Counted from the first letter of the stretch, positions 1-9,213 are shown. The stretch: DNA of 64,000 nucleotides from VYFG01 sp965248685 (GCA_965248685.1 CBDFKC010000002.1:496001-560000), one strand, 5' to 3'. The notes: generated by a model not told the origin, from the letters alone. A program made the numbers and translations.

Positions 1-340
1 CATTCGCCTGATAACTTTCCTGATCATAAACAATGGTGTCCGCGTAAACACCGCGATTGCCCTGGACCACATGAGCGTTTCCGGTCAATGTTGCTTTCTG
101 GTTGCCACTGGCTTCGATTTCATCAGCAGCGATCTCTATTGGTTGTTCGTCTGGACTACCACCGGTCGCTTCGCGTAATTGTTTGGGCACATTGATTTCT
201 CCGGGCAAACAAACACTCAAATCCGCGAATTCGACAACTTCGCCTGTGTCGCTCTGAGCAAATACCGGAAATGGTGAACTGGCAATACCAAACCAGATTG
301 CGCTGACGAACAGGGATTTCAGTGATTTCTTATAAAGCAT
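1..340 (-). CDS. lptD: LPS-assembly outer-membrane protein LptD, N-terminal part (cut by window edge)
   Basis: Only the first 113 codons are present; the gene runs off the left edge. The product starts with a signal peptide (MLYKKSLKSLFVSAIWFG, cleaved near FPVFAQ). At about residues 75-110 it enters the OstA/LptD N-terminal fold, with the pattern IEIAADEIEASGNQKATLTG followed by GNAHVVQGNRGVYADTI, typical of the LptA/LptD jellyroll that receives lipopolysaccharide from the periplasmic bridge. LptD forms the outer-membrane LPS translocon with LptE. It is transcribed away from murU, and this divergent lptD/murU layout is known from pseudomonads and relatives. The ATG at 340 is the natural start because the signal peptide begins there. 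The beta-barrel part cannot be judged. Confidence 0.85.
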   Translation of the reverse strand, partial: MLYKKSLKSLFVSAIWFGIASSPFPVFAQSDTGEVVEFADLSVCLPGEINVPKQLREATGGSPDEQPIEIAADEIEASGNQKATLTGNAHVVQGNRGVYADTIVYDQESYQAN

Positions 341-434
341 AATGATTGATAGCACTCTGCGGTTTCGAATACAGCGGATTATAGGGTTTCGACCACTTAT
401 AATCCACGTTGACACTACTCGAACAATGACTAGC

Positions 435-739
435 GTAGTGTATTAAACATATTGTATATATCAGAACCCCCAAAATGTTCCAAGACAAGGCGCAGCCTGC
501 AGCCAATGGCCCTCTTTAAATTGAAGCGGCCCTTGGCAAAGGCTGGAACGCTGGATTGGGACATTTGGGGGGTTCCCGACCGGCGAGTCGATATGCGGCC
601 ATCTACCGGGTGCCGCGCACTTTGTTGCATTTCTTATGAAGGGCCAAGAAAATTAAATTTTGGCCATTCATGGCGAAACGCGTCGCGTATCTGACCGTAT
701 CTCGTCTCGCTGATACATACAATATGTTTAATACACTAC
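435..739. mobile_element. MITE-like element with nested terminal inverted repeats
   Basis: The interval is bounded by a 30-bp inverted repeat: bases 435-464 match the reverse complement of 710-739 at 29 of 30 positions (core GTGTATTAAACATATTGTAT). Nested inside is a second inverted repeat, 464-478 against 561-575, matching at 14 of 15. A further imperfect palindrome lies at 642-665. The element is about 305 bp, too short for a transposase, and carries only a doubtful 80-codon reading frame (452-694), so it fits a non-autonomous miniature transposable element. No clear target-site duplication is visible. Its right end stops 14 bp before the murU start codon, so it sits where the murU leader would be. 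Confidence 0.6.
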
Positions 740-753
740 ACTGATTTGCTGAA

Positions 754-1440
754 ATGACGATATCTACTGCGATGATTCTGGCGGCTGGCAGAGGAGAACG
801 GCTGCGTCCGCTCACCAACCATACCCCGAAGCCATTGTTGCAAGTCGGTAAGCATAAACTTATTGAATATCATTTGTTGGCACTGGCAGCGGCCAGAGTC
901 ACTCGAGTGGTCGTTAACCTCAGCTATCTTGGCCATGAAATTGAAAATTATCTGGGTAATGGCGATACCTATGGGGTGGAGATCGTATATTCCCGGGAGC
1001 CCGAGGGTGCCCTCGAGACCGCAGGTGGAATCCGTCACGCCCTTCCCATGCTGAAGGATGAACAGTTTCTGGTGGTAAACGGCGATATTTTTTGTGACGT
1101 CAAATTTGAATTGTTACAGTTAAGCGATGATGCCTCCATGCACCTGGTCATGGTGGACAACCCCCAGCACCATCCCCTGGGAGATTTTGCGCTTGATCAG
1201 CACACTTCGCCCGCTCGTTTGCAAATCAAGGCACCCGACGCAACCGGTTATACCTTTTCCGGTATTGGCGTATATCGCGCTGATATTTTTGCTGGTTTGC
1301 CCCGTGGGCGTTTGGCCCTTGCCCCGGTCATCTGTCAGCAAATTACCCGTTCTGCTGTCACCGCGCAATTACATAGTGGTCAATGGTTTGATGTTGGTAC
1401 GGTTGATCGGTTACATCAAGTACGAAATTTAGCTGGGTAA
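754..1440 (+). CDS. murU: N-acetylmuramate-1-phosphate uridylyltransferase (MurU-type nucleotidyltransferase)
   Basis: This 228-residue protein has the sugar-nucleotidyltransferase signature LAAGRGERLRPLTNHTPKPL at residues 9-28. Further motifs include EGALETAGGIRHAL and VVNGDIF, the latter with the metal-binding aspartate. Length and sequence fit MurU, which transfers UMP to N-acetylmuramate-1-phosphate in the peptidoglycan-recycling bypass that avoids MurA. It usually follows the kinase gene amgK beside lptD; no amgK is present here and a MITE-like element fills the gap. The ATG at 754 has no strong Shine-Dalgarno sequence, and a second ATG at 772 is possible. The 3' end overlaps the convergent lipB by 12 bp. 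Another sugar-phosphate nucleotidyltransferase role cannot be fully excluded. Confidence 0.85.
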   Translation: MTISTAMILAAGRGERLRPLTNHTPKPLLQVGKHKLIEYHLLALAAARVTRVVVNLSYLGHEIENYLGNGDTYGVEIVYSREPEGALETAGGIRHALPMLKDEQFLVVNGDIFCDVKFELLQLSDDASMHLVMVDNPQHHPLGDFALDQHTSPARLQIKAPDATGYTFSGIGVYRADIFAGLPRGRLALAPVICQQITRSAVTAQLHSGQWFDVGTVDRLHQVRNLAG

Positions 1441-2079
1441 TTCCGTTTCCAGGGCAGCTGGAGCCTCCCAGCCGAATTGTTGGGTCAATGCTGACAGGAG
1501 GTCAAGTTCAATTTTGGAGAACGGTAATTCGATCCCATGATCGGATAGCTGGGTAGTCTCGAGACCCGGAATCCCACAGGGGTCGATTAGCCCAAAGGGT
1601 TGCATATTCATGGCAATATTAAGACTTAGCCCGTGGAAGCACATTCCCCGGCGAATTCTGAGACCAAGAGCCGCAATTTTAGCCGAATCGATATAAACCC
1701 CGGGTGCACCAACTCTGCGGGAACCCACTAATCCATAACCTCCAAGAAGGTCAATCAGGCTTTGCTCAACTTTTGAGACTAGCTTCTTGGGTCCCAATCC
1801 GAGTCTCTTTATATCCAGCAAAAGGTAAGCGATTAGCTGTCCCGGGCCATGGTAGGTGATCTGGCCGCCGCGGTTGCTATGCACCACGGGGATGTTATCC
1901 GGATTGATGCGCGGAACCGTGTGGCAACTGGTGCCCTGAGTAAACACAGGGGAATGCTGGAGCATCCATATCTCATCCGGTGTATCGACTACTCTGGTGT
2001 CGGTGAACGCCATCATGGCATTTGCTACTAGTTCAAAGTCAGCGGTTCCGAGATGGCGTATCCGGCATGTTGGTCTCAT
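1429..2079 (-). CDS. lipB: Octanoyl-[acyl-carrier-protein]:protein N-octanoyltransferase
   Basis: LipB transfers octanoate from acyl carrier protein to lipoyl domains, the first step of endogenous lipoate synthesis. The 216-residue product has the family motifs SNRGGQITYHGPGQLIAYLL, VGAPGVYIDSAKIAALGLRI with the catalytic lysine, and FHGLSLNI with GLIDPCGIPG holding the catalytic cysteine. The ATG overlaps the ybeD stop by 4 bp, so it is the last gene of the leftward dacA-ybeD-lipB group and probably translationally coupled. The 3' end overlaps the convergent murU. The gene lipA is not in the window. Confidence 0.96.
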   Translation of the reverse strand: MRPTCRIRHLGTADFELVANAMMAFTDTRVVDTPDEIWMLQHSPVFTQGTSCHTVPRINPDNIPVVHSNRGGQITYHGPGQLIAYLLLDIKRLGLGPKKLVSKVEQSLIDLLGGYGLVGSRRVGAPGVYIDSAKIAALGLRIRRGMCFHGLSLNIAMNMQPFGLIDPCGIPGLETTQLSDHGIELPFSKIELDLLSALTQQFGWEAPAALETELPS

Positions 2080-2351
2080 AAAACCATCAGAATTTTAGGA
2101 TGTTTGCCCAGGGCAATGAATACCTGGTCAATTTCTTCTTTGGATTGTGCCAGTATATTGCAACTAAGAGCCTGATATTTACCCTGAGAACTTTTTCGGT
2201 TTCGAATTTCCAGGATTTTACTAGCCGGGATCAGATTCCCGATCAGCTCGCGGACTTCCTGTTCCAATTCGTCACCACTGCGGACAAACACTTTAACATC
2301 TACCTCGCAGGGAAAAATCATTCCCTCAGGAGAGGAGTCAGGAGTGGTCAA
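2076..2351 (-). CDS. ybeD: YbeD/DUF493 family small regulatory-like protein
   Basis: The 91-residue product belongs to the UPF0250/DUF493 family, a small ferredoxin-like fold related to ACT-type regulatory domains. Typical parts are FPCEVDVKVF near the start, SKILEIRNRKSSQGKYQALS in the middle, and the ending LGKHPKILMVL. It sits between dacA and lipB as in Escherichia coli and overlaps lipB by 4 bp. No catalytic activity is established for the family; the constant link to lipB suggests, without proof, a role around lipoylation. Confidence 0.93.
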   Translation of the reverse strand: MTTPDSSPEGMIFPCEVDVKVFVRSGDELEQEVRELIGNLIPASKILEIRNRKSSQGKYQALSCNILAQSKEEIDQVFIALGKHPKILMVL

Positions 2352-2406
2352 ATAACTGGTCCGGGTATTGGTCTGGGTTAAAGTGAAGCTAGATTAGGAC
2401 ACGACA

Positions 2407-3636
2407 CTAGAACAGCCGTTTGATTGAGTCCAGAATTTTTGACCACCAGGGACCTTCAAGATAGTCGGCGTTTACGAACAAGCGTTGCTCGAGCAGCGGC
2501 TTGCCATCAAACTTAACCGTAATCGCACCAATATCCGTTCCCGCTTGAAGTGGTGCTTCGAGGCTTTCTGGAATTTCCAGGGCGGCAGACAAGTTGTCTT
2601 TCTGCCCTTTTGGATAGATTAATCCGAGGTTTTTGCTAACGCTAATACCTACAGTGCTCTTATCCCCCATCCACAGCGGAAGTGAGGTAACCTCTGCACC
2701 AGGTTTGTATAGCAACAGACCGTCGTAGGCGGCGTATCCATATAGCAACAGTGATTGCACAGCATCGGCTCTAATTTTTCGACTTTCTGTGCCAGTAACG
2801 ATAGCAACTAGTCGCATGTCATCGCGCTTGGCAGTACCGATCAAACAATATCCTGCGGCTTTGGTATAGCCAGTTTTTAATCCGTCAACTGTAGAATCTC
2901 TCCACAGTAACGCGTTTCTATTTTTTTGCGTAATATCGTTATAGGTGTATTCCCGGGTTGAATAAAGGGAAAACAAATCCGGAAAATTGCGGATTAGCGC
3001 GCGGCTCAATATTATGATGTCTTCTGCTGTGGAATAGTGATCAGAGTCCGGCAAACCATTGCTATTGGTAAAGTGGCTATTCAGCATGCCCAATTCTGCT
3101 GCCATATGGTTCATTCGAACCGCAAAGCCTTCTTCACTTCCGCCGAGATGTTCAGCCAAAGCTACTGAGGCGTCATTGCCCGATTGAATAATAAGCCCTT
3201 TCAACAAACTTTCGACGTCAACGTGAGTATCGACTTGAATAAACATCCTGGATCCACCAGTTCTCCAGGCTTTTTGGCTTACGTATACCTGCTCATCGAG
3301 CTGAATCTCACCTTTTTTCAAAGCATCGAACACCAGGAAACTGGTCATTAACTTGGTCAGGCTGGCCGGTTCGATGCGTAGATCCTTGTTTTCACTACCC
3401 AATATCCAGCCACTTTCAAAATCAATGAGCATCCAGGATTTGGCTGGAATATCTGGGGTCGGGACTACAGATTTCACCACATCGGGAATATGCTCCAACA
3501 CCCCTGGCCCCATCGAGGCGTCTTGAAACGATTTTGATTGATCAATGCCAGCAGCACAAACCTGGACCGAATACAGCAGTGTCATTGCGACAAAAAAACG
3601 AAAAATCAATTTAGATCCCAAATAGTAAATGCCCAC
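2407..3636 (-). CDS. dacA: D-alanyl-D-alanine carboxypeptidase (PBP5/6 type)
   Basis: This low-molecular-weight penicillin-binding protein trims the terminal D-alanine from peptidoglycan pentapeptides. All three active-site motifs are visible: SLTK (residues 92-95), SGN (152-154) and KTG (254-256). A C-terminal PBP5-associated beta domain follows, and the ending WWSKILDSIKRLF is an amphipathic membrane anchor as in PBP5. The first 30 residues form a signal peptide. The start is GTG at 3636; an internal ATG lies within the signal region at residue 18, but the longer form gives a better signal peptide. It follows rlpA in the leftward shape operon after a gap of about 150 bp, so it may have its own promoter. 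Confidence 0.95.
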   Translation of the reverse strand: MGIYYLGSKLIFRFFVAMTLLYSVQVCAAGIDQSKSFQDASMGPGVLEHIPDVVKSVVPTPDIPAKSWMLIDFESGWILGSENKDLRIEPASLTKLMTSFLVFDALKKGEIQLDEQVYVSQKAWRTGGSRMFIQVDTHVDVESLLKGLIIQSGNDASVALAEHLGGSEEGFAVRMNHMAAELGMLNSHFTNSNGLPDSDHYSTAEDIIILSRALIRNFPDLFSLYSTREYTYNDITQKNRNALLWRDSTVDGLKTGYTKAAGYCLIGTAKRDDMRLVAIVTGTESRKIRADAVQSLLLYGYAAYDGLLLYKPGAEVTSLPLWMGDKSTVGISVSKNLGLIYPKGQKDNLSAALEIPESLEAPLQAGTDIGAITVKFDGKPLLEQRLFVNADYLEGPWWSKILDSIKRLF

Positions 3637-3784
3637 GCAATCAAGTTGAAATTATAACGATTGAAAGTGCAATTTTCGTGGAAAGAAAATGACAATCTTG
3701 TAATTGTCTGTGGGCAGGATAATGTCAGGAGACTGGAAGGGCCTCGCTCCGGAAAAAAATTATTTAGCTAAAAATTCCGCCGTC

Positions 3785-4723
3785 CTAGTCTCTTTGCAGT
3801 ATAACCGGCCTTCCAATCAGGATTTCAATTTCCAGTTTGGCCTGACTGGCATGGGCTAAATTTTGGAATGGCCCGGCAACGACCCGATACGGCGGACCCG
3901 AACCAAGTACATGTTCGTCGAATTCCGGTTGCAGTGGGAAACCTGCCTGTCGCAGTTGGCGTCTTTGTTGGAGTGCGTTCTCCAATATCGAAAATGCGCC
4001 TATTTGCAATTTAATGCTGGAAACTGGATTAATGTTGACAGCTTGATTCAGAACCTTAGTCAAGTTATCGCTGGCTGCAGTCGGGTTGGTGGCGATCCCG
4101 GTTACAGATTGGGCGCGTGTTGACGCCGCAGTTACCGTTGCCGGCGTAACAACAGCTACTTCTACCAACCCGGTGCCGGTTGCAGTTATCCCCAATTTCC
4201 AGGCAGCGGCATAGGACAGATCGATGATCCGACCATGCAGAAACGGACCCCGGTCATTAACTTTGACGACAACAGATTTTCCATTACCAAGATGAGTGAC
4301 ACGGACGAAACTTGGTAACGGCAGCAGTGGATGAGCCGCTGTCATGGCAAACATATTGTATGGTTCTCCACTCGAAGTACGCCGTCCATGAAATTTTTTG
4401 CCATACCAGGATGCGGTTCCCCGGGCCCGATAATTGCCTGCTGCGGTGAGCGGGATATATCTTTTTCCCAGGGCCATGTAAGGTTTATTTCCGGTTTTAC
4501 TAAGTGGTAGACTAATTGGAACCGCGTTGGGTACCAGCGCCAGATTGATCGGTACATTTGCCGGTGGCAGATCACCGCCGTAGAAACCGCCTGCTGAGCC
4601 AGTTGTAGTATTTGACGGTACGGTAGATGGTGCTGTTGATCGTTGCGGGCCCAACTGACAACCGGACAAGATAATTGCCCCGGCCAGAATAATCAGGCGT
4701 GCATCAAACAATCCGTTGCACAT
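3785..4723 (-). CDS. rlpA: Septal-ring lytic transglycosylase RlpA (lipoprotein, SPOR domain)
   Basis: The 312-residue product begins with a lipoprotein signal ending in LSGC, with Cys22 as the lipidated residue. A low-complexity linker leads to a double-psi beta-barrel domain, starting GTASWYG at residues 102-108 and containing the catalytic-type NDRGPF near 156. A C-terminal SPOR domain (about residues 234-310, starting IKLQIGAF) binds denuded septal glycans. RlpA cleaves naked glycan strands during daughter-cell separation. Its place between mltB and dacA is the conserved gammaproteobacterial order, and it starts 11 bp after mltB ends. Confidence 0.95.
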   Translation of the reverse strand: MCNGLFDARLIILAGAIILSGCQLGPQRSTAPSTVPSNTTTGSAGGFYGGDLPPANVPINLALVPNAVPISLPLSKTGNKPYMALGKRYIPLTAAGNYRARGTASWYGKKFHGRRTSSGEPYNMFAMTAAHPLLPLPSFVRVTHLGNGKSVVVKVNDRGPFLHGRIIDLSYAAAWKLGITATGTGLVEVAVVTPATVTAASTRAQSVTGIATNPTAASDNLTKVLNQAVNINPVSSIKLQIGAFSILENALQQRRQLRQAGFPLQPEFDEHVLGSGPPYRVVAGPFQNLAHASQAKLEIEILIGRPVILQRD

Positions 4724-4734
4724 AGCACACTATT

Positions 4735-5721
4735 CTATTGGGAATAGCGGGACGCGATTTGCGAAGATAGTTCAGTTACTGCCATAGCGTAGTTTACGCT
4801 TGGATTGTATCGGGTAATGGCATAAAAGTTTTTGAAACCGACGAAGTAACTCTTTCCCTGTTTCTGGGTAAGCGCCAAAAGCGCCACTTTGTCGCTGGCA
4901 TTGGTGCCATCAAAATCCACACCAATACCTAGCAGATCATTGACGTTCAATTTCGGTTTGGCCCGCTTGGATACTTTTTCCTTCGCCGTTGTGGTCAGAT
5001 TGGATCTGACCGGGGCAAAAATACCCTGCCCTCTGGTCCAACCGTGGACATGCAAATAATTCGCCACACTGCCGATGGCATCATCGATTTCGTTTACCAG
5101 GTCTCGTCTGCCGTTGTCGTTAAAGTCCACCGAATAGGCTTCGTAACTGGTAGGCATAAATTGAGGAATGCCTATTGCACCGGCGAATGAACCCATGACG
5201 CTATCAGCTGGGATTTTTTCTCGGCGGGTGGTATTTAAAAAGGTGCGGAGCTCTGAACCAAAAAATTTACTGCGGCGTGGAAAGTCGGCGGTCAGGGTAA
5301 CCAGACTGTCGAGTACCCGACGATTTCCCATCTGGGTACCATAGTGGGTTTCTACACCAATCAGGGCGACTAGAATCTGTGGTGGTGTGCCAAAGCGCTC
5401 CTCTGCGGCCTTCAATGTTCCGCGATGCTGTCGCCAAAACTTGACACCAAGATCTATCCGGGCCTCATTTATAAAAATACTCCGATATTTATGCCACGGC
5501 AATGACTCATATTGTCGATTCATCAAATCGATGGTCTTTTGACTAACTGTGGCGCCAGAAAGTACCGCGATCAACTCATCTTTCGGATACCCGTCTTTAG
5601 TTGTCATGGTATCGATGAGTTTGACCAGTTCCGGATATCTATTGACGTCCAGTGCATAGCAAGGACCGCCGCTAATCGTAGTCAATACTCCCAGCAATAC
5701 CCACAAGGCTATTTTACTCAT
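4735..5721 (-). CDS. mltB: Membrane-bound lytic murein transglycosylase B
   Basis: MltB cleaves the MurNAc-GlcNAc bond of peptidoglycan to give anhydro-muropeptides. The 328-residue protein has a signal peptide ending near GPCYA. The catalytic glutamate is E124 in IGVETHYGTQMGNRRVLDSL, and the family signature SFAGAIGIPQFMPTSYEAY is followed by DFNDNGRRDL. No lipobox cysteine stands in the usual LxxC position (the Cys21 context is GGPCYA), so it may be soluble in the periplasm rather than lipid-anchored. The start overlaps the rodA stop by 4 bp, which indicates cotranscription. Confidence 0.94.
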   Translation of the reverse strand: MSKIALWVLLGVLTTISGGPCYALDVNRYPELVKLIDTMTTKDGYPKDELIAVLSGATVSQKTIDLMNRQYESLPWHKYRSIFINEARIDLGVKFWRQHRGTLKAAEERFGTPPQILVALIGVETHYGTQMGNRRVLDSLVTLTADFPRRSKFFGSELRTFLNTTRREKIPADSVMGSFAGAIGIPQFMPTSYEAYSVDFNDNGRRDLVNEIDDAIGSVANYLHVHGWTRGQGIFAPVRSNLTTTAKEKVSKRAKPKLNVNDLLGIGVDFDGTNASDKVALLALTQKQGKSYFVGFKNFYAITRYNPSVNYAMAVTELSSQIASRYSQ

Positions 5722-6809
5722 CGCATTGACAACATTTTTTTATGACCATTGATACTCATCAGGATACCAAAACCAATCATCAGGGTGACCATCGAAGTCC
5801 CTCCATAACTAATCAGAGGCAAGGGAATTCCTACCACCGGCAGAATACCCGATACCATACCGATATTAACGAAAACATAAAAGAAAAATGTCACCGATAA
5901 TGCACCGGCCAGCAGCCGTGAGTAAGTGTCCTGGGCATAGAACGCGATCATCAGTCCACGAAATACCAGAAAAAGATAGAGGCAAAGCAATAATAGTACG
6001 CCTATCAGACCAAATTCTTCGGCGTACACTGCGAAAATAAAATCGGTGGATCGCTCAGGAATAAACTCAAGTTGAGATTGGGTTCCTGCTAACCAGCCTT
6101 TGCCACTAACCCCACCGGACCCGATAGCGATCATCGATTGAATGGTGTGGTAGCCCGCGCCCAGGGGATCTGCCCAGGGATCGAACAACGTCAGTATGCG
6201 GCGTTGCTGATAGGCGTGGAGGACAAAAAACCATAGTAACGGCGCTGCCGCGCCTAAAATCAGCACCACAGTCGCAATGAGTTTCCAACCGATCCCAGCA
6301 AGAAATATGACCATTATGCCGGTGGAGGCGATCAAAATCGCGGTGCCAAGATCGGGCTGTTGGACGACCAGCACCGTAGGGAGCAGCACGATGCAGACAG
6401 AAACGATCAGGTACGGGATTTTGGGCGGCAGGGTTGATCGGGTCATTACCCAGGCAACCATCATCGGAACACCCAGCTTCATAATCTCGGCGGGTTGAAA
6501 TCTGACTAAGCCCAAGTCTATCCAACGCTGGGCACCTTTTCCGATGATGCCAAATCCAAGAACGATAAAGAGCAGTAACAATCCGAGCCCATAGATATAC
6601 GGTGACCATCGCATCAGGGATCGTGGAGAAATACGACTGAAAATAAACATAAGGACAATGGCGAATCCGATACGCAGGGACTGCCGGGTCAATAGTGCGG
6701 TGTTTTCGCCACCTGCGCTGAAAATCACGATAATGCTGAGAGACAGCACCATCAAAATAGCCGCTATTAATGGCATATCAAGCTGGGTCGCTGTTTCTTG
6801 CCTTGCCAT
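5718..6809 (-). CDS. rodA: Peptidoglycan polymerase RodA (SEDS family)
   Basis: RodA is the SEDS glycosyltransferase that polymerises lipid II for side-wall growth together with PBP2. The 363-residue protein is almost entirely hydrophobic, with about ten membrane segments. SEDS motifs include GKGAQRWIDLGLVRFQPAEI, QPDLGTA and, near the end, GIPLPLISYGGTSM. Its ATG directly follows the mrdA stop codon with no spacer, and its end overlaps mltB by 4 bp, so mrdA, rodA and mltB are almost certainly one transcript. Confidence 0.97.
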   Translation of the reverse strand: MARQETATQLDMPLIAAILMVLSLSIIVIFSAGGENTALLTRQSLRIGFAIVLMFIFSRISPRSLMRWSPYIYGLGLLLLFIVLGFGIIGKGAQRWIDLGLVRFQPAEIMKLGVPMMVAWVMTRSTLPPKIPYLIVSVCIVLLPTVLVVQQPDLGTAILIASTGIMVIFLAGIGWKLIATVVLILGAAAPLLWFFVLHAYQQRRILTLFDPWADPLGAGYHTIQSMIAIGSGGVSGKGWLAGTQSQLEFIPERSTDFIFAVYAEEFGLIGVLLLLCLYLFLVFRGLMIAFYAQDTYSRLLAGALSVTFFFYVFVNIGMVSGILPVVGIPLPLISYGGTSMVTLMIGFGILMSINGHKKMLSMR

Positions 6810-8693
6810 CTAGCCAGCGTCAGCGATTTCTGGTTCGGTCTCCGGCTCGGCGAACATTCCCAGGCGTTCCAGCAAATAGTAGTCGATCAATTTACGCGCG
6901 ATTGGTGCCGCGGTTCGACTGCCACTGCCACCGTGCTCAATCACCACGGCGATAGCAATTTTGGGGTTTTCCAGCGGCGCAAATCCGATATACAGGGAAT
7001 GGTCTCGAAATTTTTTCTCGGTATCTTCCTCTCGATAAGTTTCATTCTGGGCAATACTTTTAACCTGGGCAGTGCCAGTCTTGCCTGCCATCTGATAGGC
7101 GATACCCTGACCAATTTTTCTGGCGGTTCCCTTTTTACCATGAACCACATTCTGCATTCCTTTAATGACATAGTCATAGGCGCCGTTACTTCTGGTTTCG
7201 ATAATGCCAGTTGTGCTCGGTTCCAATTCTTCACGGGTCTGACTTTGCGGGTTTTCAATGGCGGTTAGAAATCGGGGCGAAACCTGTTTGCCGTGATTTG
7301 CCAGGGTTGCGGTGGCGGCAGCCAGTTGCAGCGGTGTCACCAGCATATAACCCTGACCAATACCGGTTATAACGGTTTCTCCCGGATACCATGCCTGATT
7401 CCGCGCCTTCCGCTTCCACTCCCGGGATGGCATCAGGCCGCTGGGTTCGCCCAGCAAGTCTATGCCCGAAACTTTTCCAAAGCCAAAACGGCTCATTCCC
7501 TGGTGCATCAGGTCAATGCCCAGATGTTTGGCTAGTCGATAAAAATAAACGTCGCAGGACTGTTCGATACTGTCCATTGTGTCCATCGAACCATGCCCGC
7601 TTTTCTTCCAATCACGATAGCGGTGTCGGTGTCCCGGCAGACTGTAATAGCCATTGCAAAAAATTCGGTTATTGGGGTTAACGCCGTTTTCCATACCGAC
7701 CAGTGCCATAAATCCTTTTATGGTAGAACCTGGTGCATAGCGTCCATACAACGCCCGATTTAACAATGGCCTGCGATCCGAGGCGCGAAGTTCAGAGTAA
7801 TCTTTCTTACTGATTCCATTTACAAAGGGATTCGGGTCGTAGTCCGGAACGCTGGTAAATGCGAGGACATCCCCGGTTTCGGGTTCGATTGCGACCACTG
7901 CTCCTTCAAATCCTTCCAGGGCTTCGATGGATTTTTGTTGCAGTTGGATATCCAGACTCAGGTGTATGGTCTTGCCCACATCCGGGGCAATCTGCTCGAG
8001 ACTACGTATGATCTTGCCATGGGCATTGGTTTCGACTCTTTCGTGTCCAGATTTGCCAACTAAGGTGGACTCGTAATATGCCTCGATCCCACTCTTGCCG
8101 ATGTATTCCAGGCCCCGATATTTATTGTTATCGATTTCTTCGAGGTCATCGGCACTTATCCTCCCGACATAGCCAACCACGTGGGAGGTCAAATTTCCCT
8201 CCGGGTAATTGCGCTGCAGTCGAGCCTTCAACTCAGCGCCAGGGTGGCGATGCAGGTCCACCGCCAAGCGCGAAGCTTCCTGCTCGCTAAGATTGGCGCG
8301 TAGGGTCTGGCGCTCGAATGATGGTCGCTTTTTAAGCAGAGTTCGAAACCGTTCCAAATCTTCCTCAGATAAATCAACCAGGTAGCTGAGTTGATCCAGT
8401 AGTGCGTCCATATCTTCGACCCGGTCGGGTAGAATTTCCAGGTTGTATACACGGAAATTCTGCGCCAGGATTTCTCCATTGCGACCGTAGATAAGACCTC
8501 GAACCGGAGGTAGTGGTACCAGATCTACTCGATTATTTTGCGCTAATTGAGCAAATCGTGCGTGCTGAGAGGTTTGTAGATAGCCAATCCTGATCACCAA
8601 CAACAAGGCGAGAATGACGATGCCGATAAACGTTAGAACGATTCGGCCATGTACGATTCGACTTTCAAGTAGGTAGTTACGAACAGGTATCAT
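6810..8693 (-). CDS. mrdA: Penicillin-binding protein 2 (elongasome transpeptidase)
   Basis: This class B penicillin-binding protein cross-links side-wall peptidoglycan and activates RodA. One membrane anchor lies at about residues 18-38, followed by the pedestal domain and then the transpeptidase domain. The catalytic motif is STIK (323-326), with SCD in place of SxN in the QSCDVYFYRL segment and KTGTAQ near the C-terminus. At 627 residues it matches the usual PBP2 length. It is flanked by mreD (13 bp upstream) and rodA (abutting). Confidence 0.97.
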   Translation of the reverse strand: MIPVRNYLLESRIVHGRIVLTFIGIVILALLLVIRIGYLQTSQHARFAQLAQNNRVDLVPLPPVRGLIYGRNGEILAQNFRVYNLEILPDRVEDMDALLDQLSYLVDLSEEDLERFRTLLKKRPSFERQTLRANLSEQEASRLAVDLHRHPGAELKARLQRNYPEGNLTSHVVGYVGRISADDLEEIDNNKYRGLEYIGKSGIEAYYESTLVGKSGHERVETNAHGKIIRSLEQIAPDVGKTIHLSLDIQLQQKSIEALEGFEGAVVAIEPETGDVLAFTSVPDYDPNPFVNGISKKDYSELRASDRRPLLNRALYGRYAPGSTIKGFMALVGMENGVNPNNRIFCNGYYSLPGHRHRYRDWKKSGHGSMDTMDSIEQSCDVYFYRLAKHLGIDLMHQGMSRFGFGKVSGIDLLGEPSGLMPSREWKRKARNQAWYPGETVITGIGQGYMLVTPLQLAAATATLANHGKQVSPRFLTAIENPQSQTREELEPSTTGIIETRSNGAYDYVIKGMQNVVHGKKGTARKIGQGIAYQMAGKTGTAQVKSIAQNETYREEDTEKKFRDHSLYIGFAPLENPKIAIAVVIEHGGSGSRTAAPIARKLIDYYLLERLGMFAEPETEPEIADAG

Positions 8694-8706
8694 ATATTTA
8701 GTGGCA

Positions 8707-9213
8707 TTACCTTCCCTGGGTTATCTGACTCCGTTGTCTCACGAATCGCAGGATAGTGTAAACAACCGGCCAGATAAGAGCAGACGTTAGCGCCGCCTGC
8801 CAATAAACCAGACGAATCGAGGAGTCGTTTGTCAGATTAAACACCCAAGCGACGAAGGTAATTTCGATGGCGCAGATGATGAACACGAAAATGCATTGCT
8901 GCCAAAGGTGATACATACGCATACGCTGATGCACGGTAACGCCAACTATTGCGACGAAAGCCTTCGAGACCGCGTTGACCCCAAACAACATATGTAACAG
9001 CAAATCCATAACCATTCCCACAATCCATCCTGTTCCAACCCCAATTTTATCCGGAATTGCCAGGCACCAGTAAAATAACACTAGCGTTACCCATTGAGGG
9101 ACCGCAAATCGCATCCAGTCCGGGTAAGGCACCACGGTAAGCAACATTGCAACGATCAGGGAGCCAGGCACAATCCACCATTTGCTAGCGCTCCTTGACT
9201 TACGGGGGGTCAT
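8707..9213 (-). CDS. mreD: Rod shape-determining membrane protein MreD
   Basis: MreD is an integral membrane partner of MreC in the elongasome. The 168-residue product has about five hydrophobic segments and the family-typical region GWIVGMVMDLLLHMLFGVNA. It overlaps the mreC stop by 4 bp and lies 13 bp before mrdA, so position and topology agree. MreD is poorly conserved at sequence level, and the assignment relies partly on context. Confidence 0.93.
   Translation of the reverse strand: MTPRKSRSASKWWIVPGSLIVAMLLTVVPYPDWMRFAVPQWVTLVLFYWCLAIPDKIGVGTGWIVGMVMDLLLHMLFGVNAVSKAFVAIVGVTVHQRMRMYHLWQQCIFVFIICAIEITFVAWVFNLTNDSSIRLVYWQAALTSALIWPVVYTILRFVRQRSQITQGR

Noticed and set aside
452..694. 80-codon frame inside the MITE-like element
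   Set aside because: The inverted repeats explain the sequence; the frame has no recognised family, no good ribosome-binding site and spans palindromic DNA.
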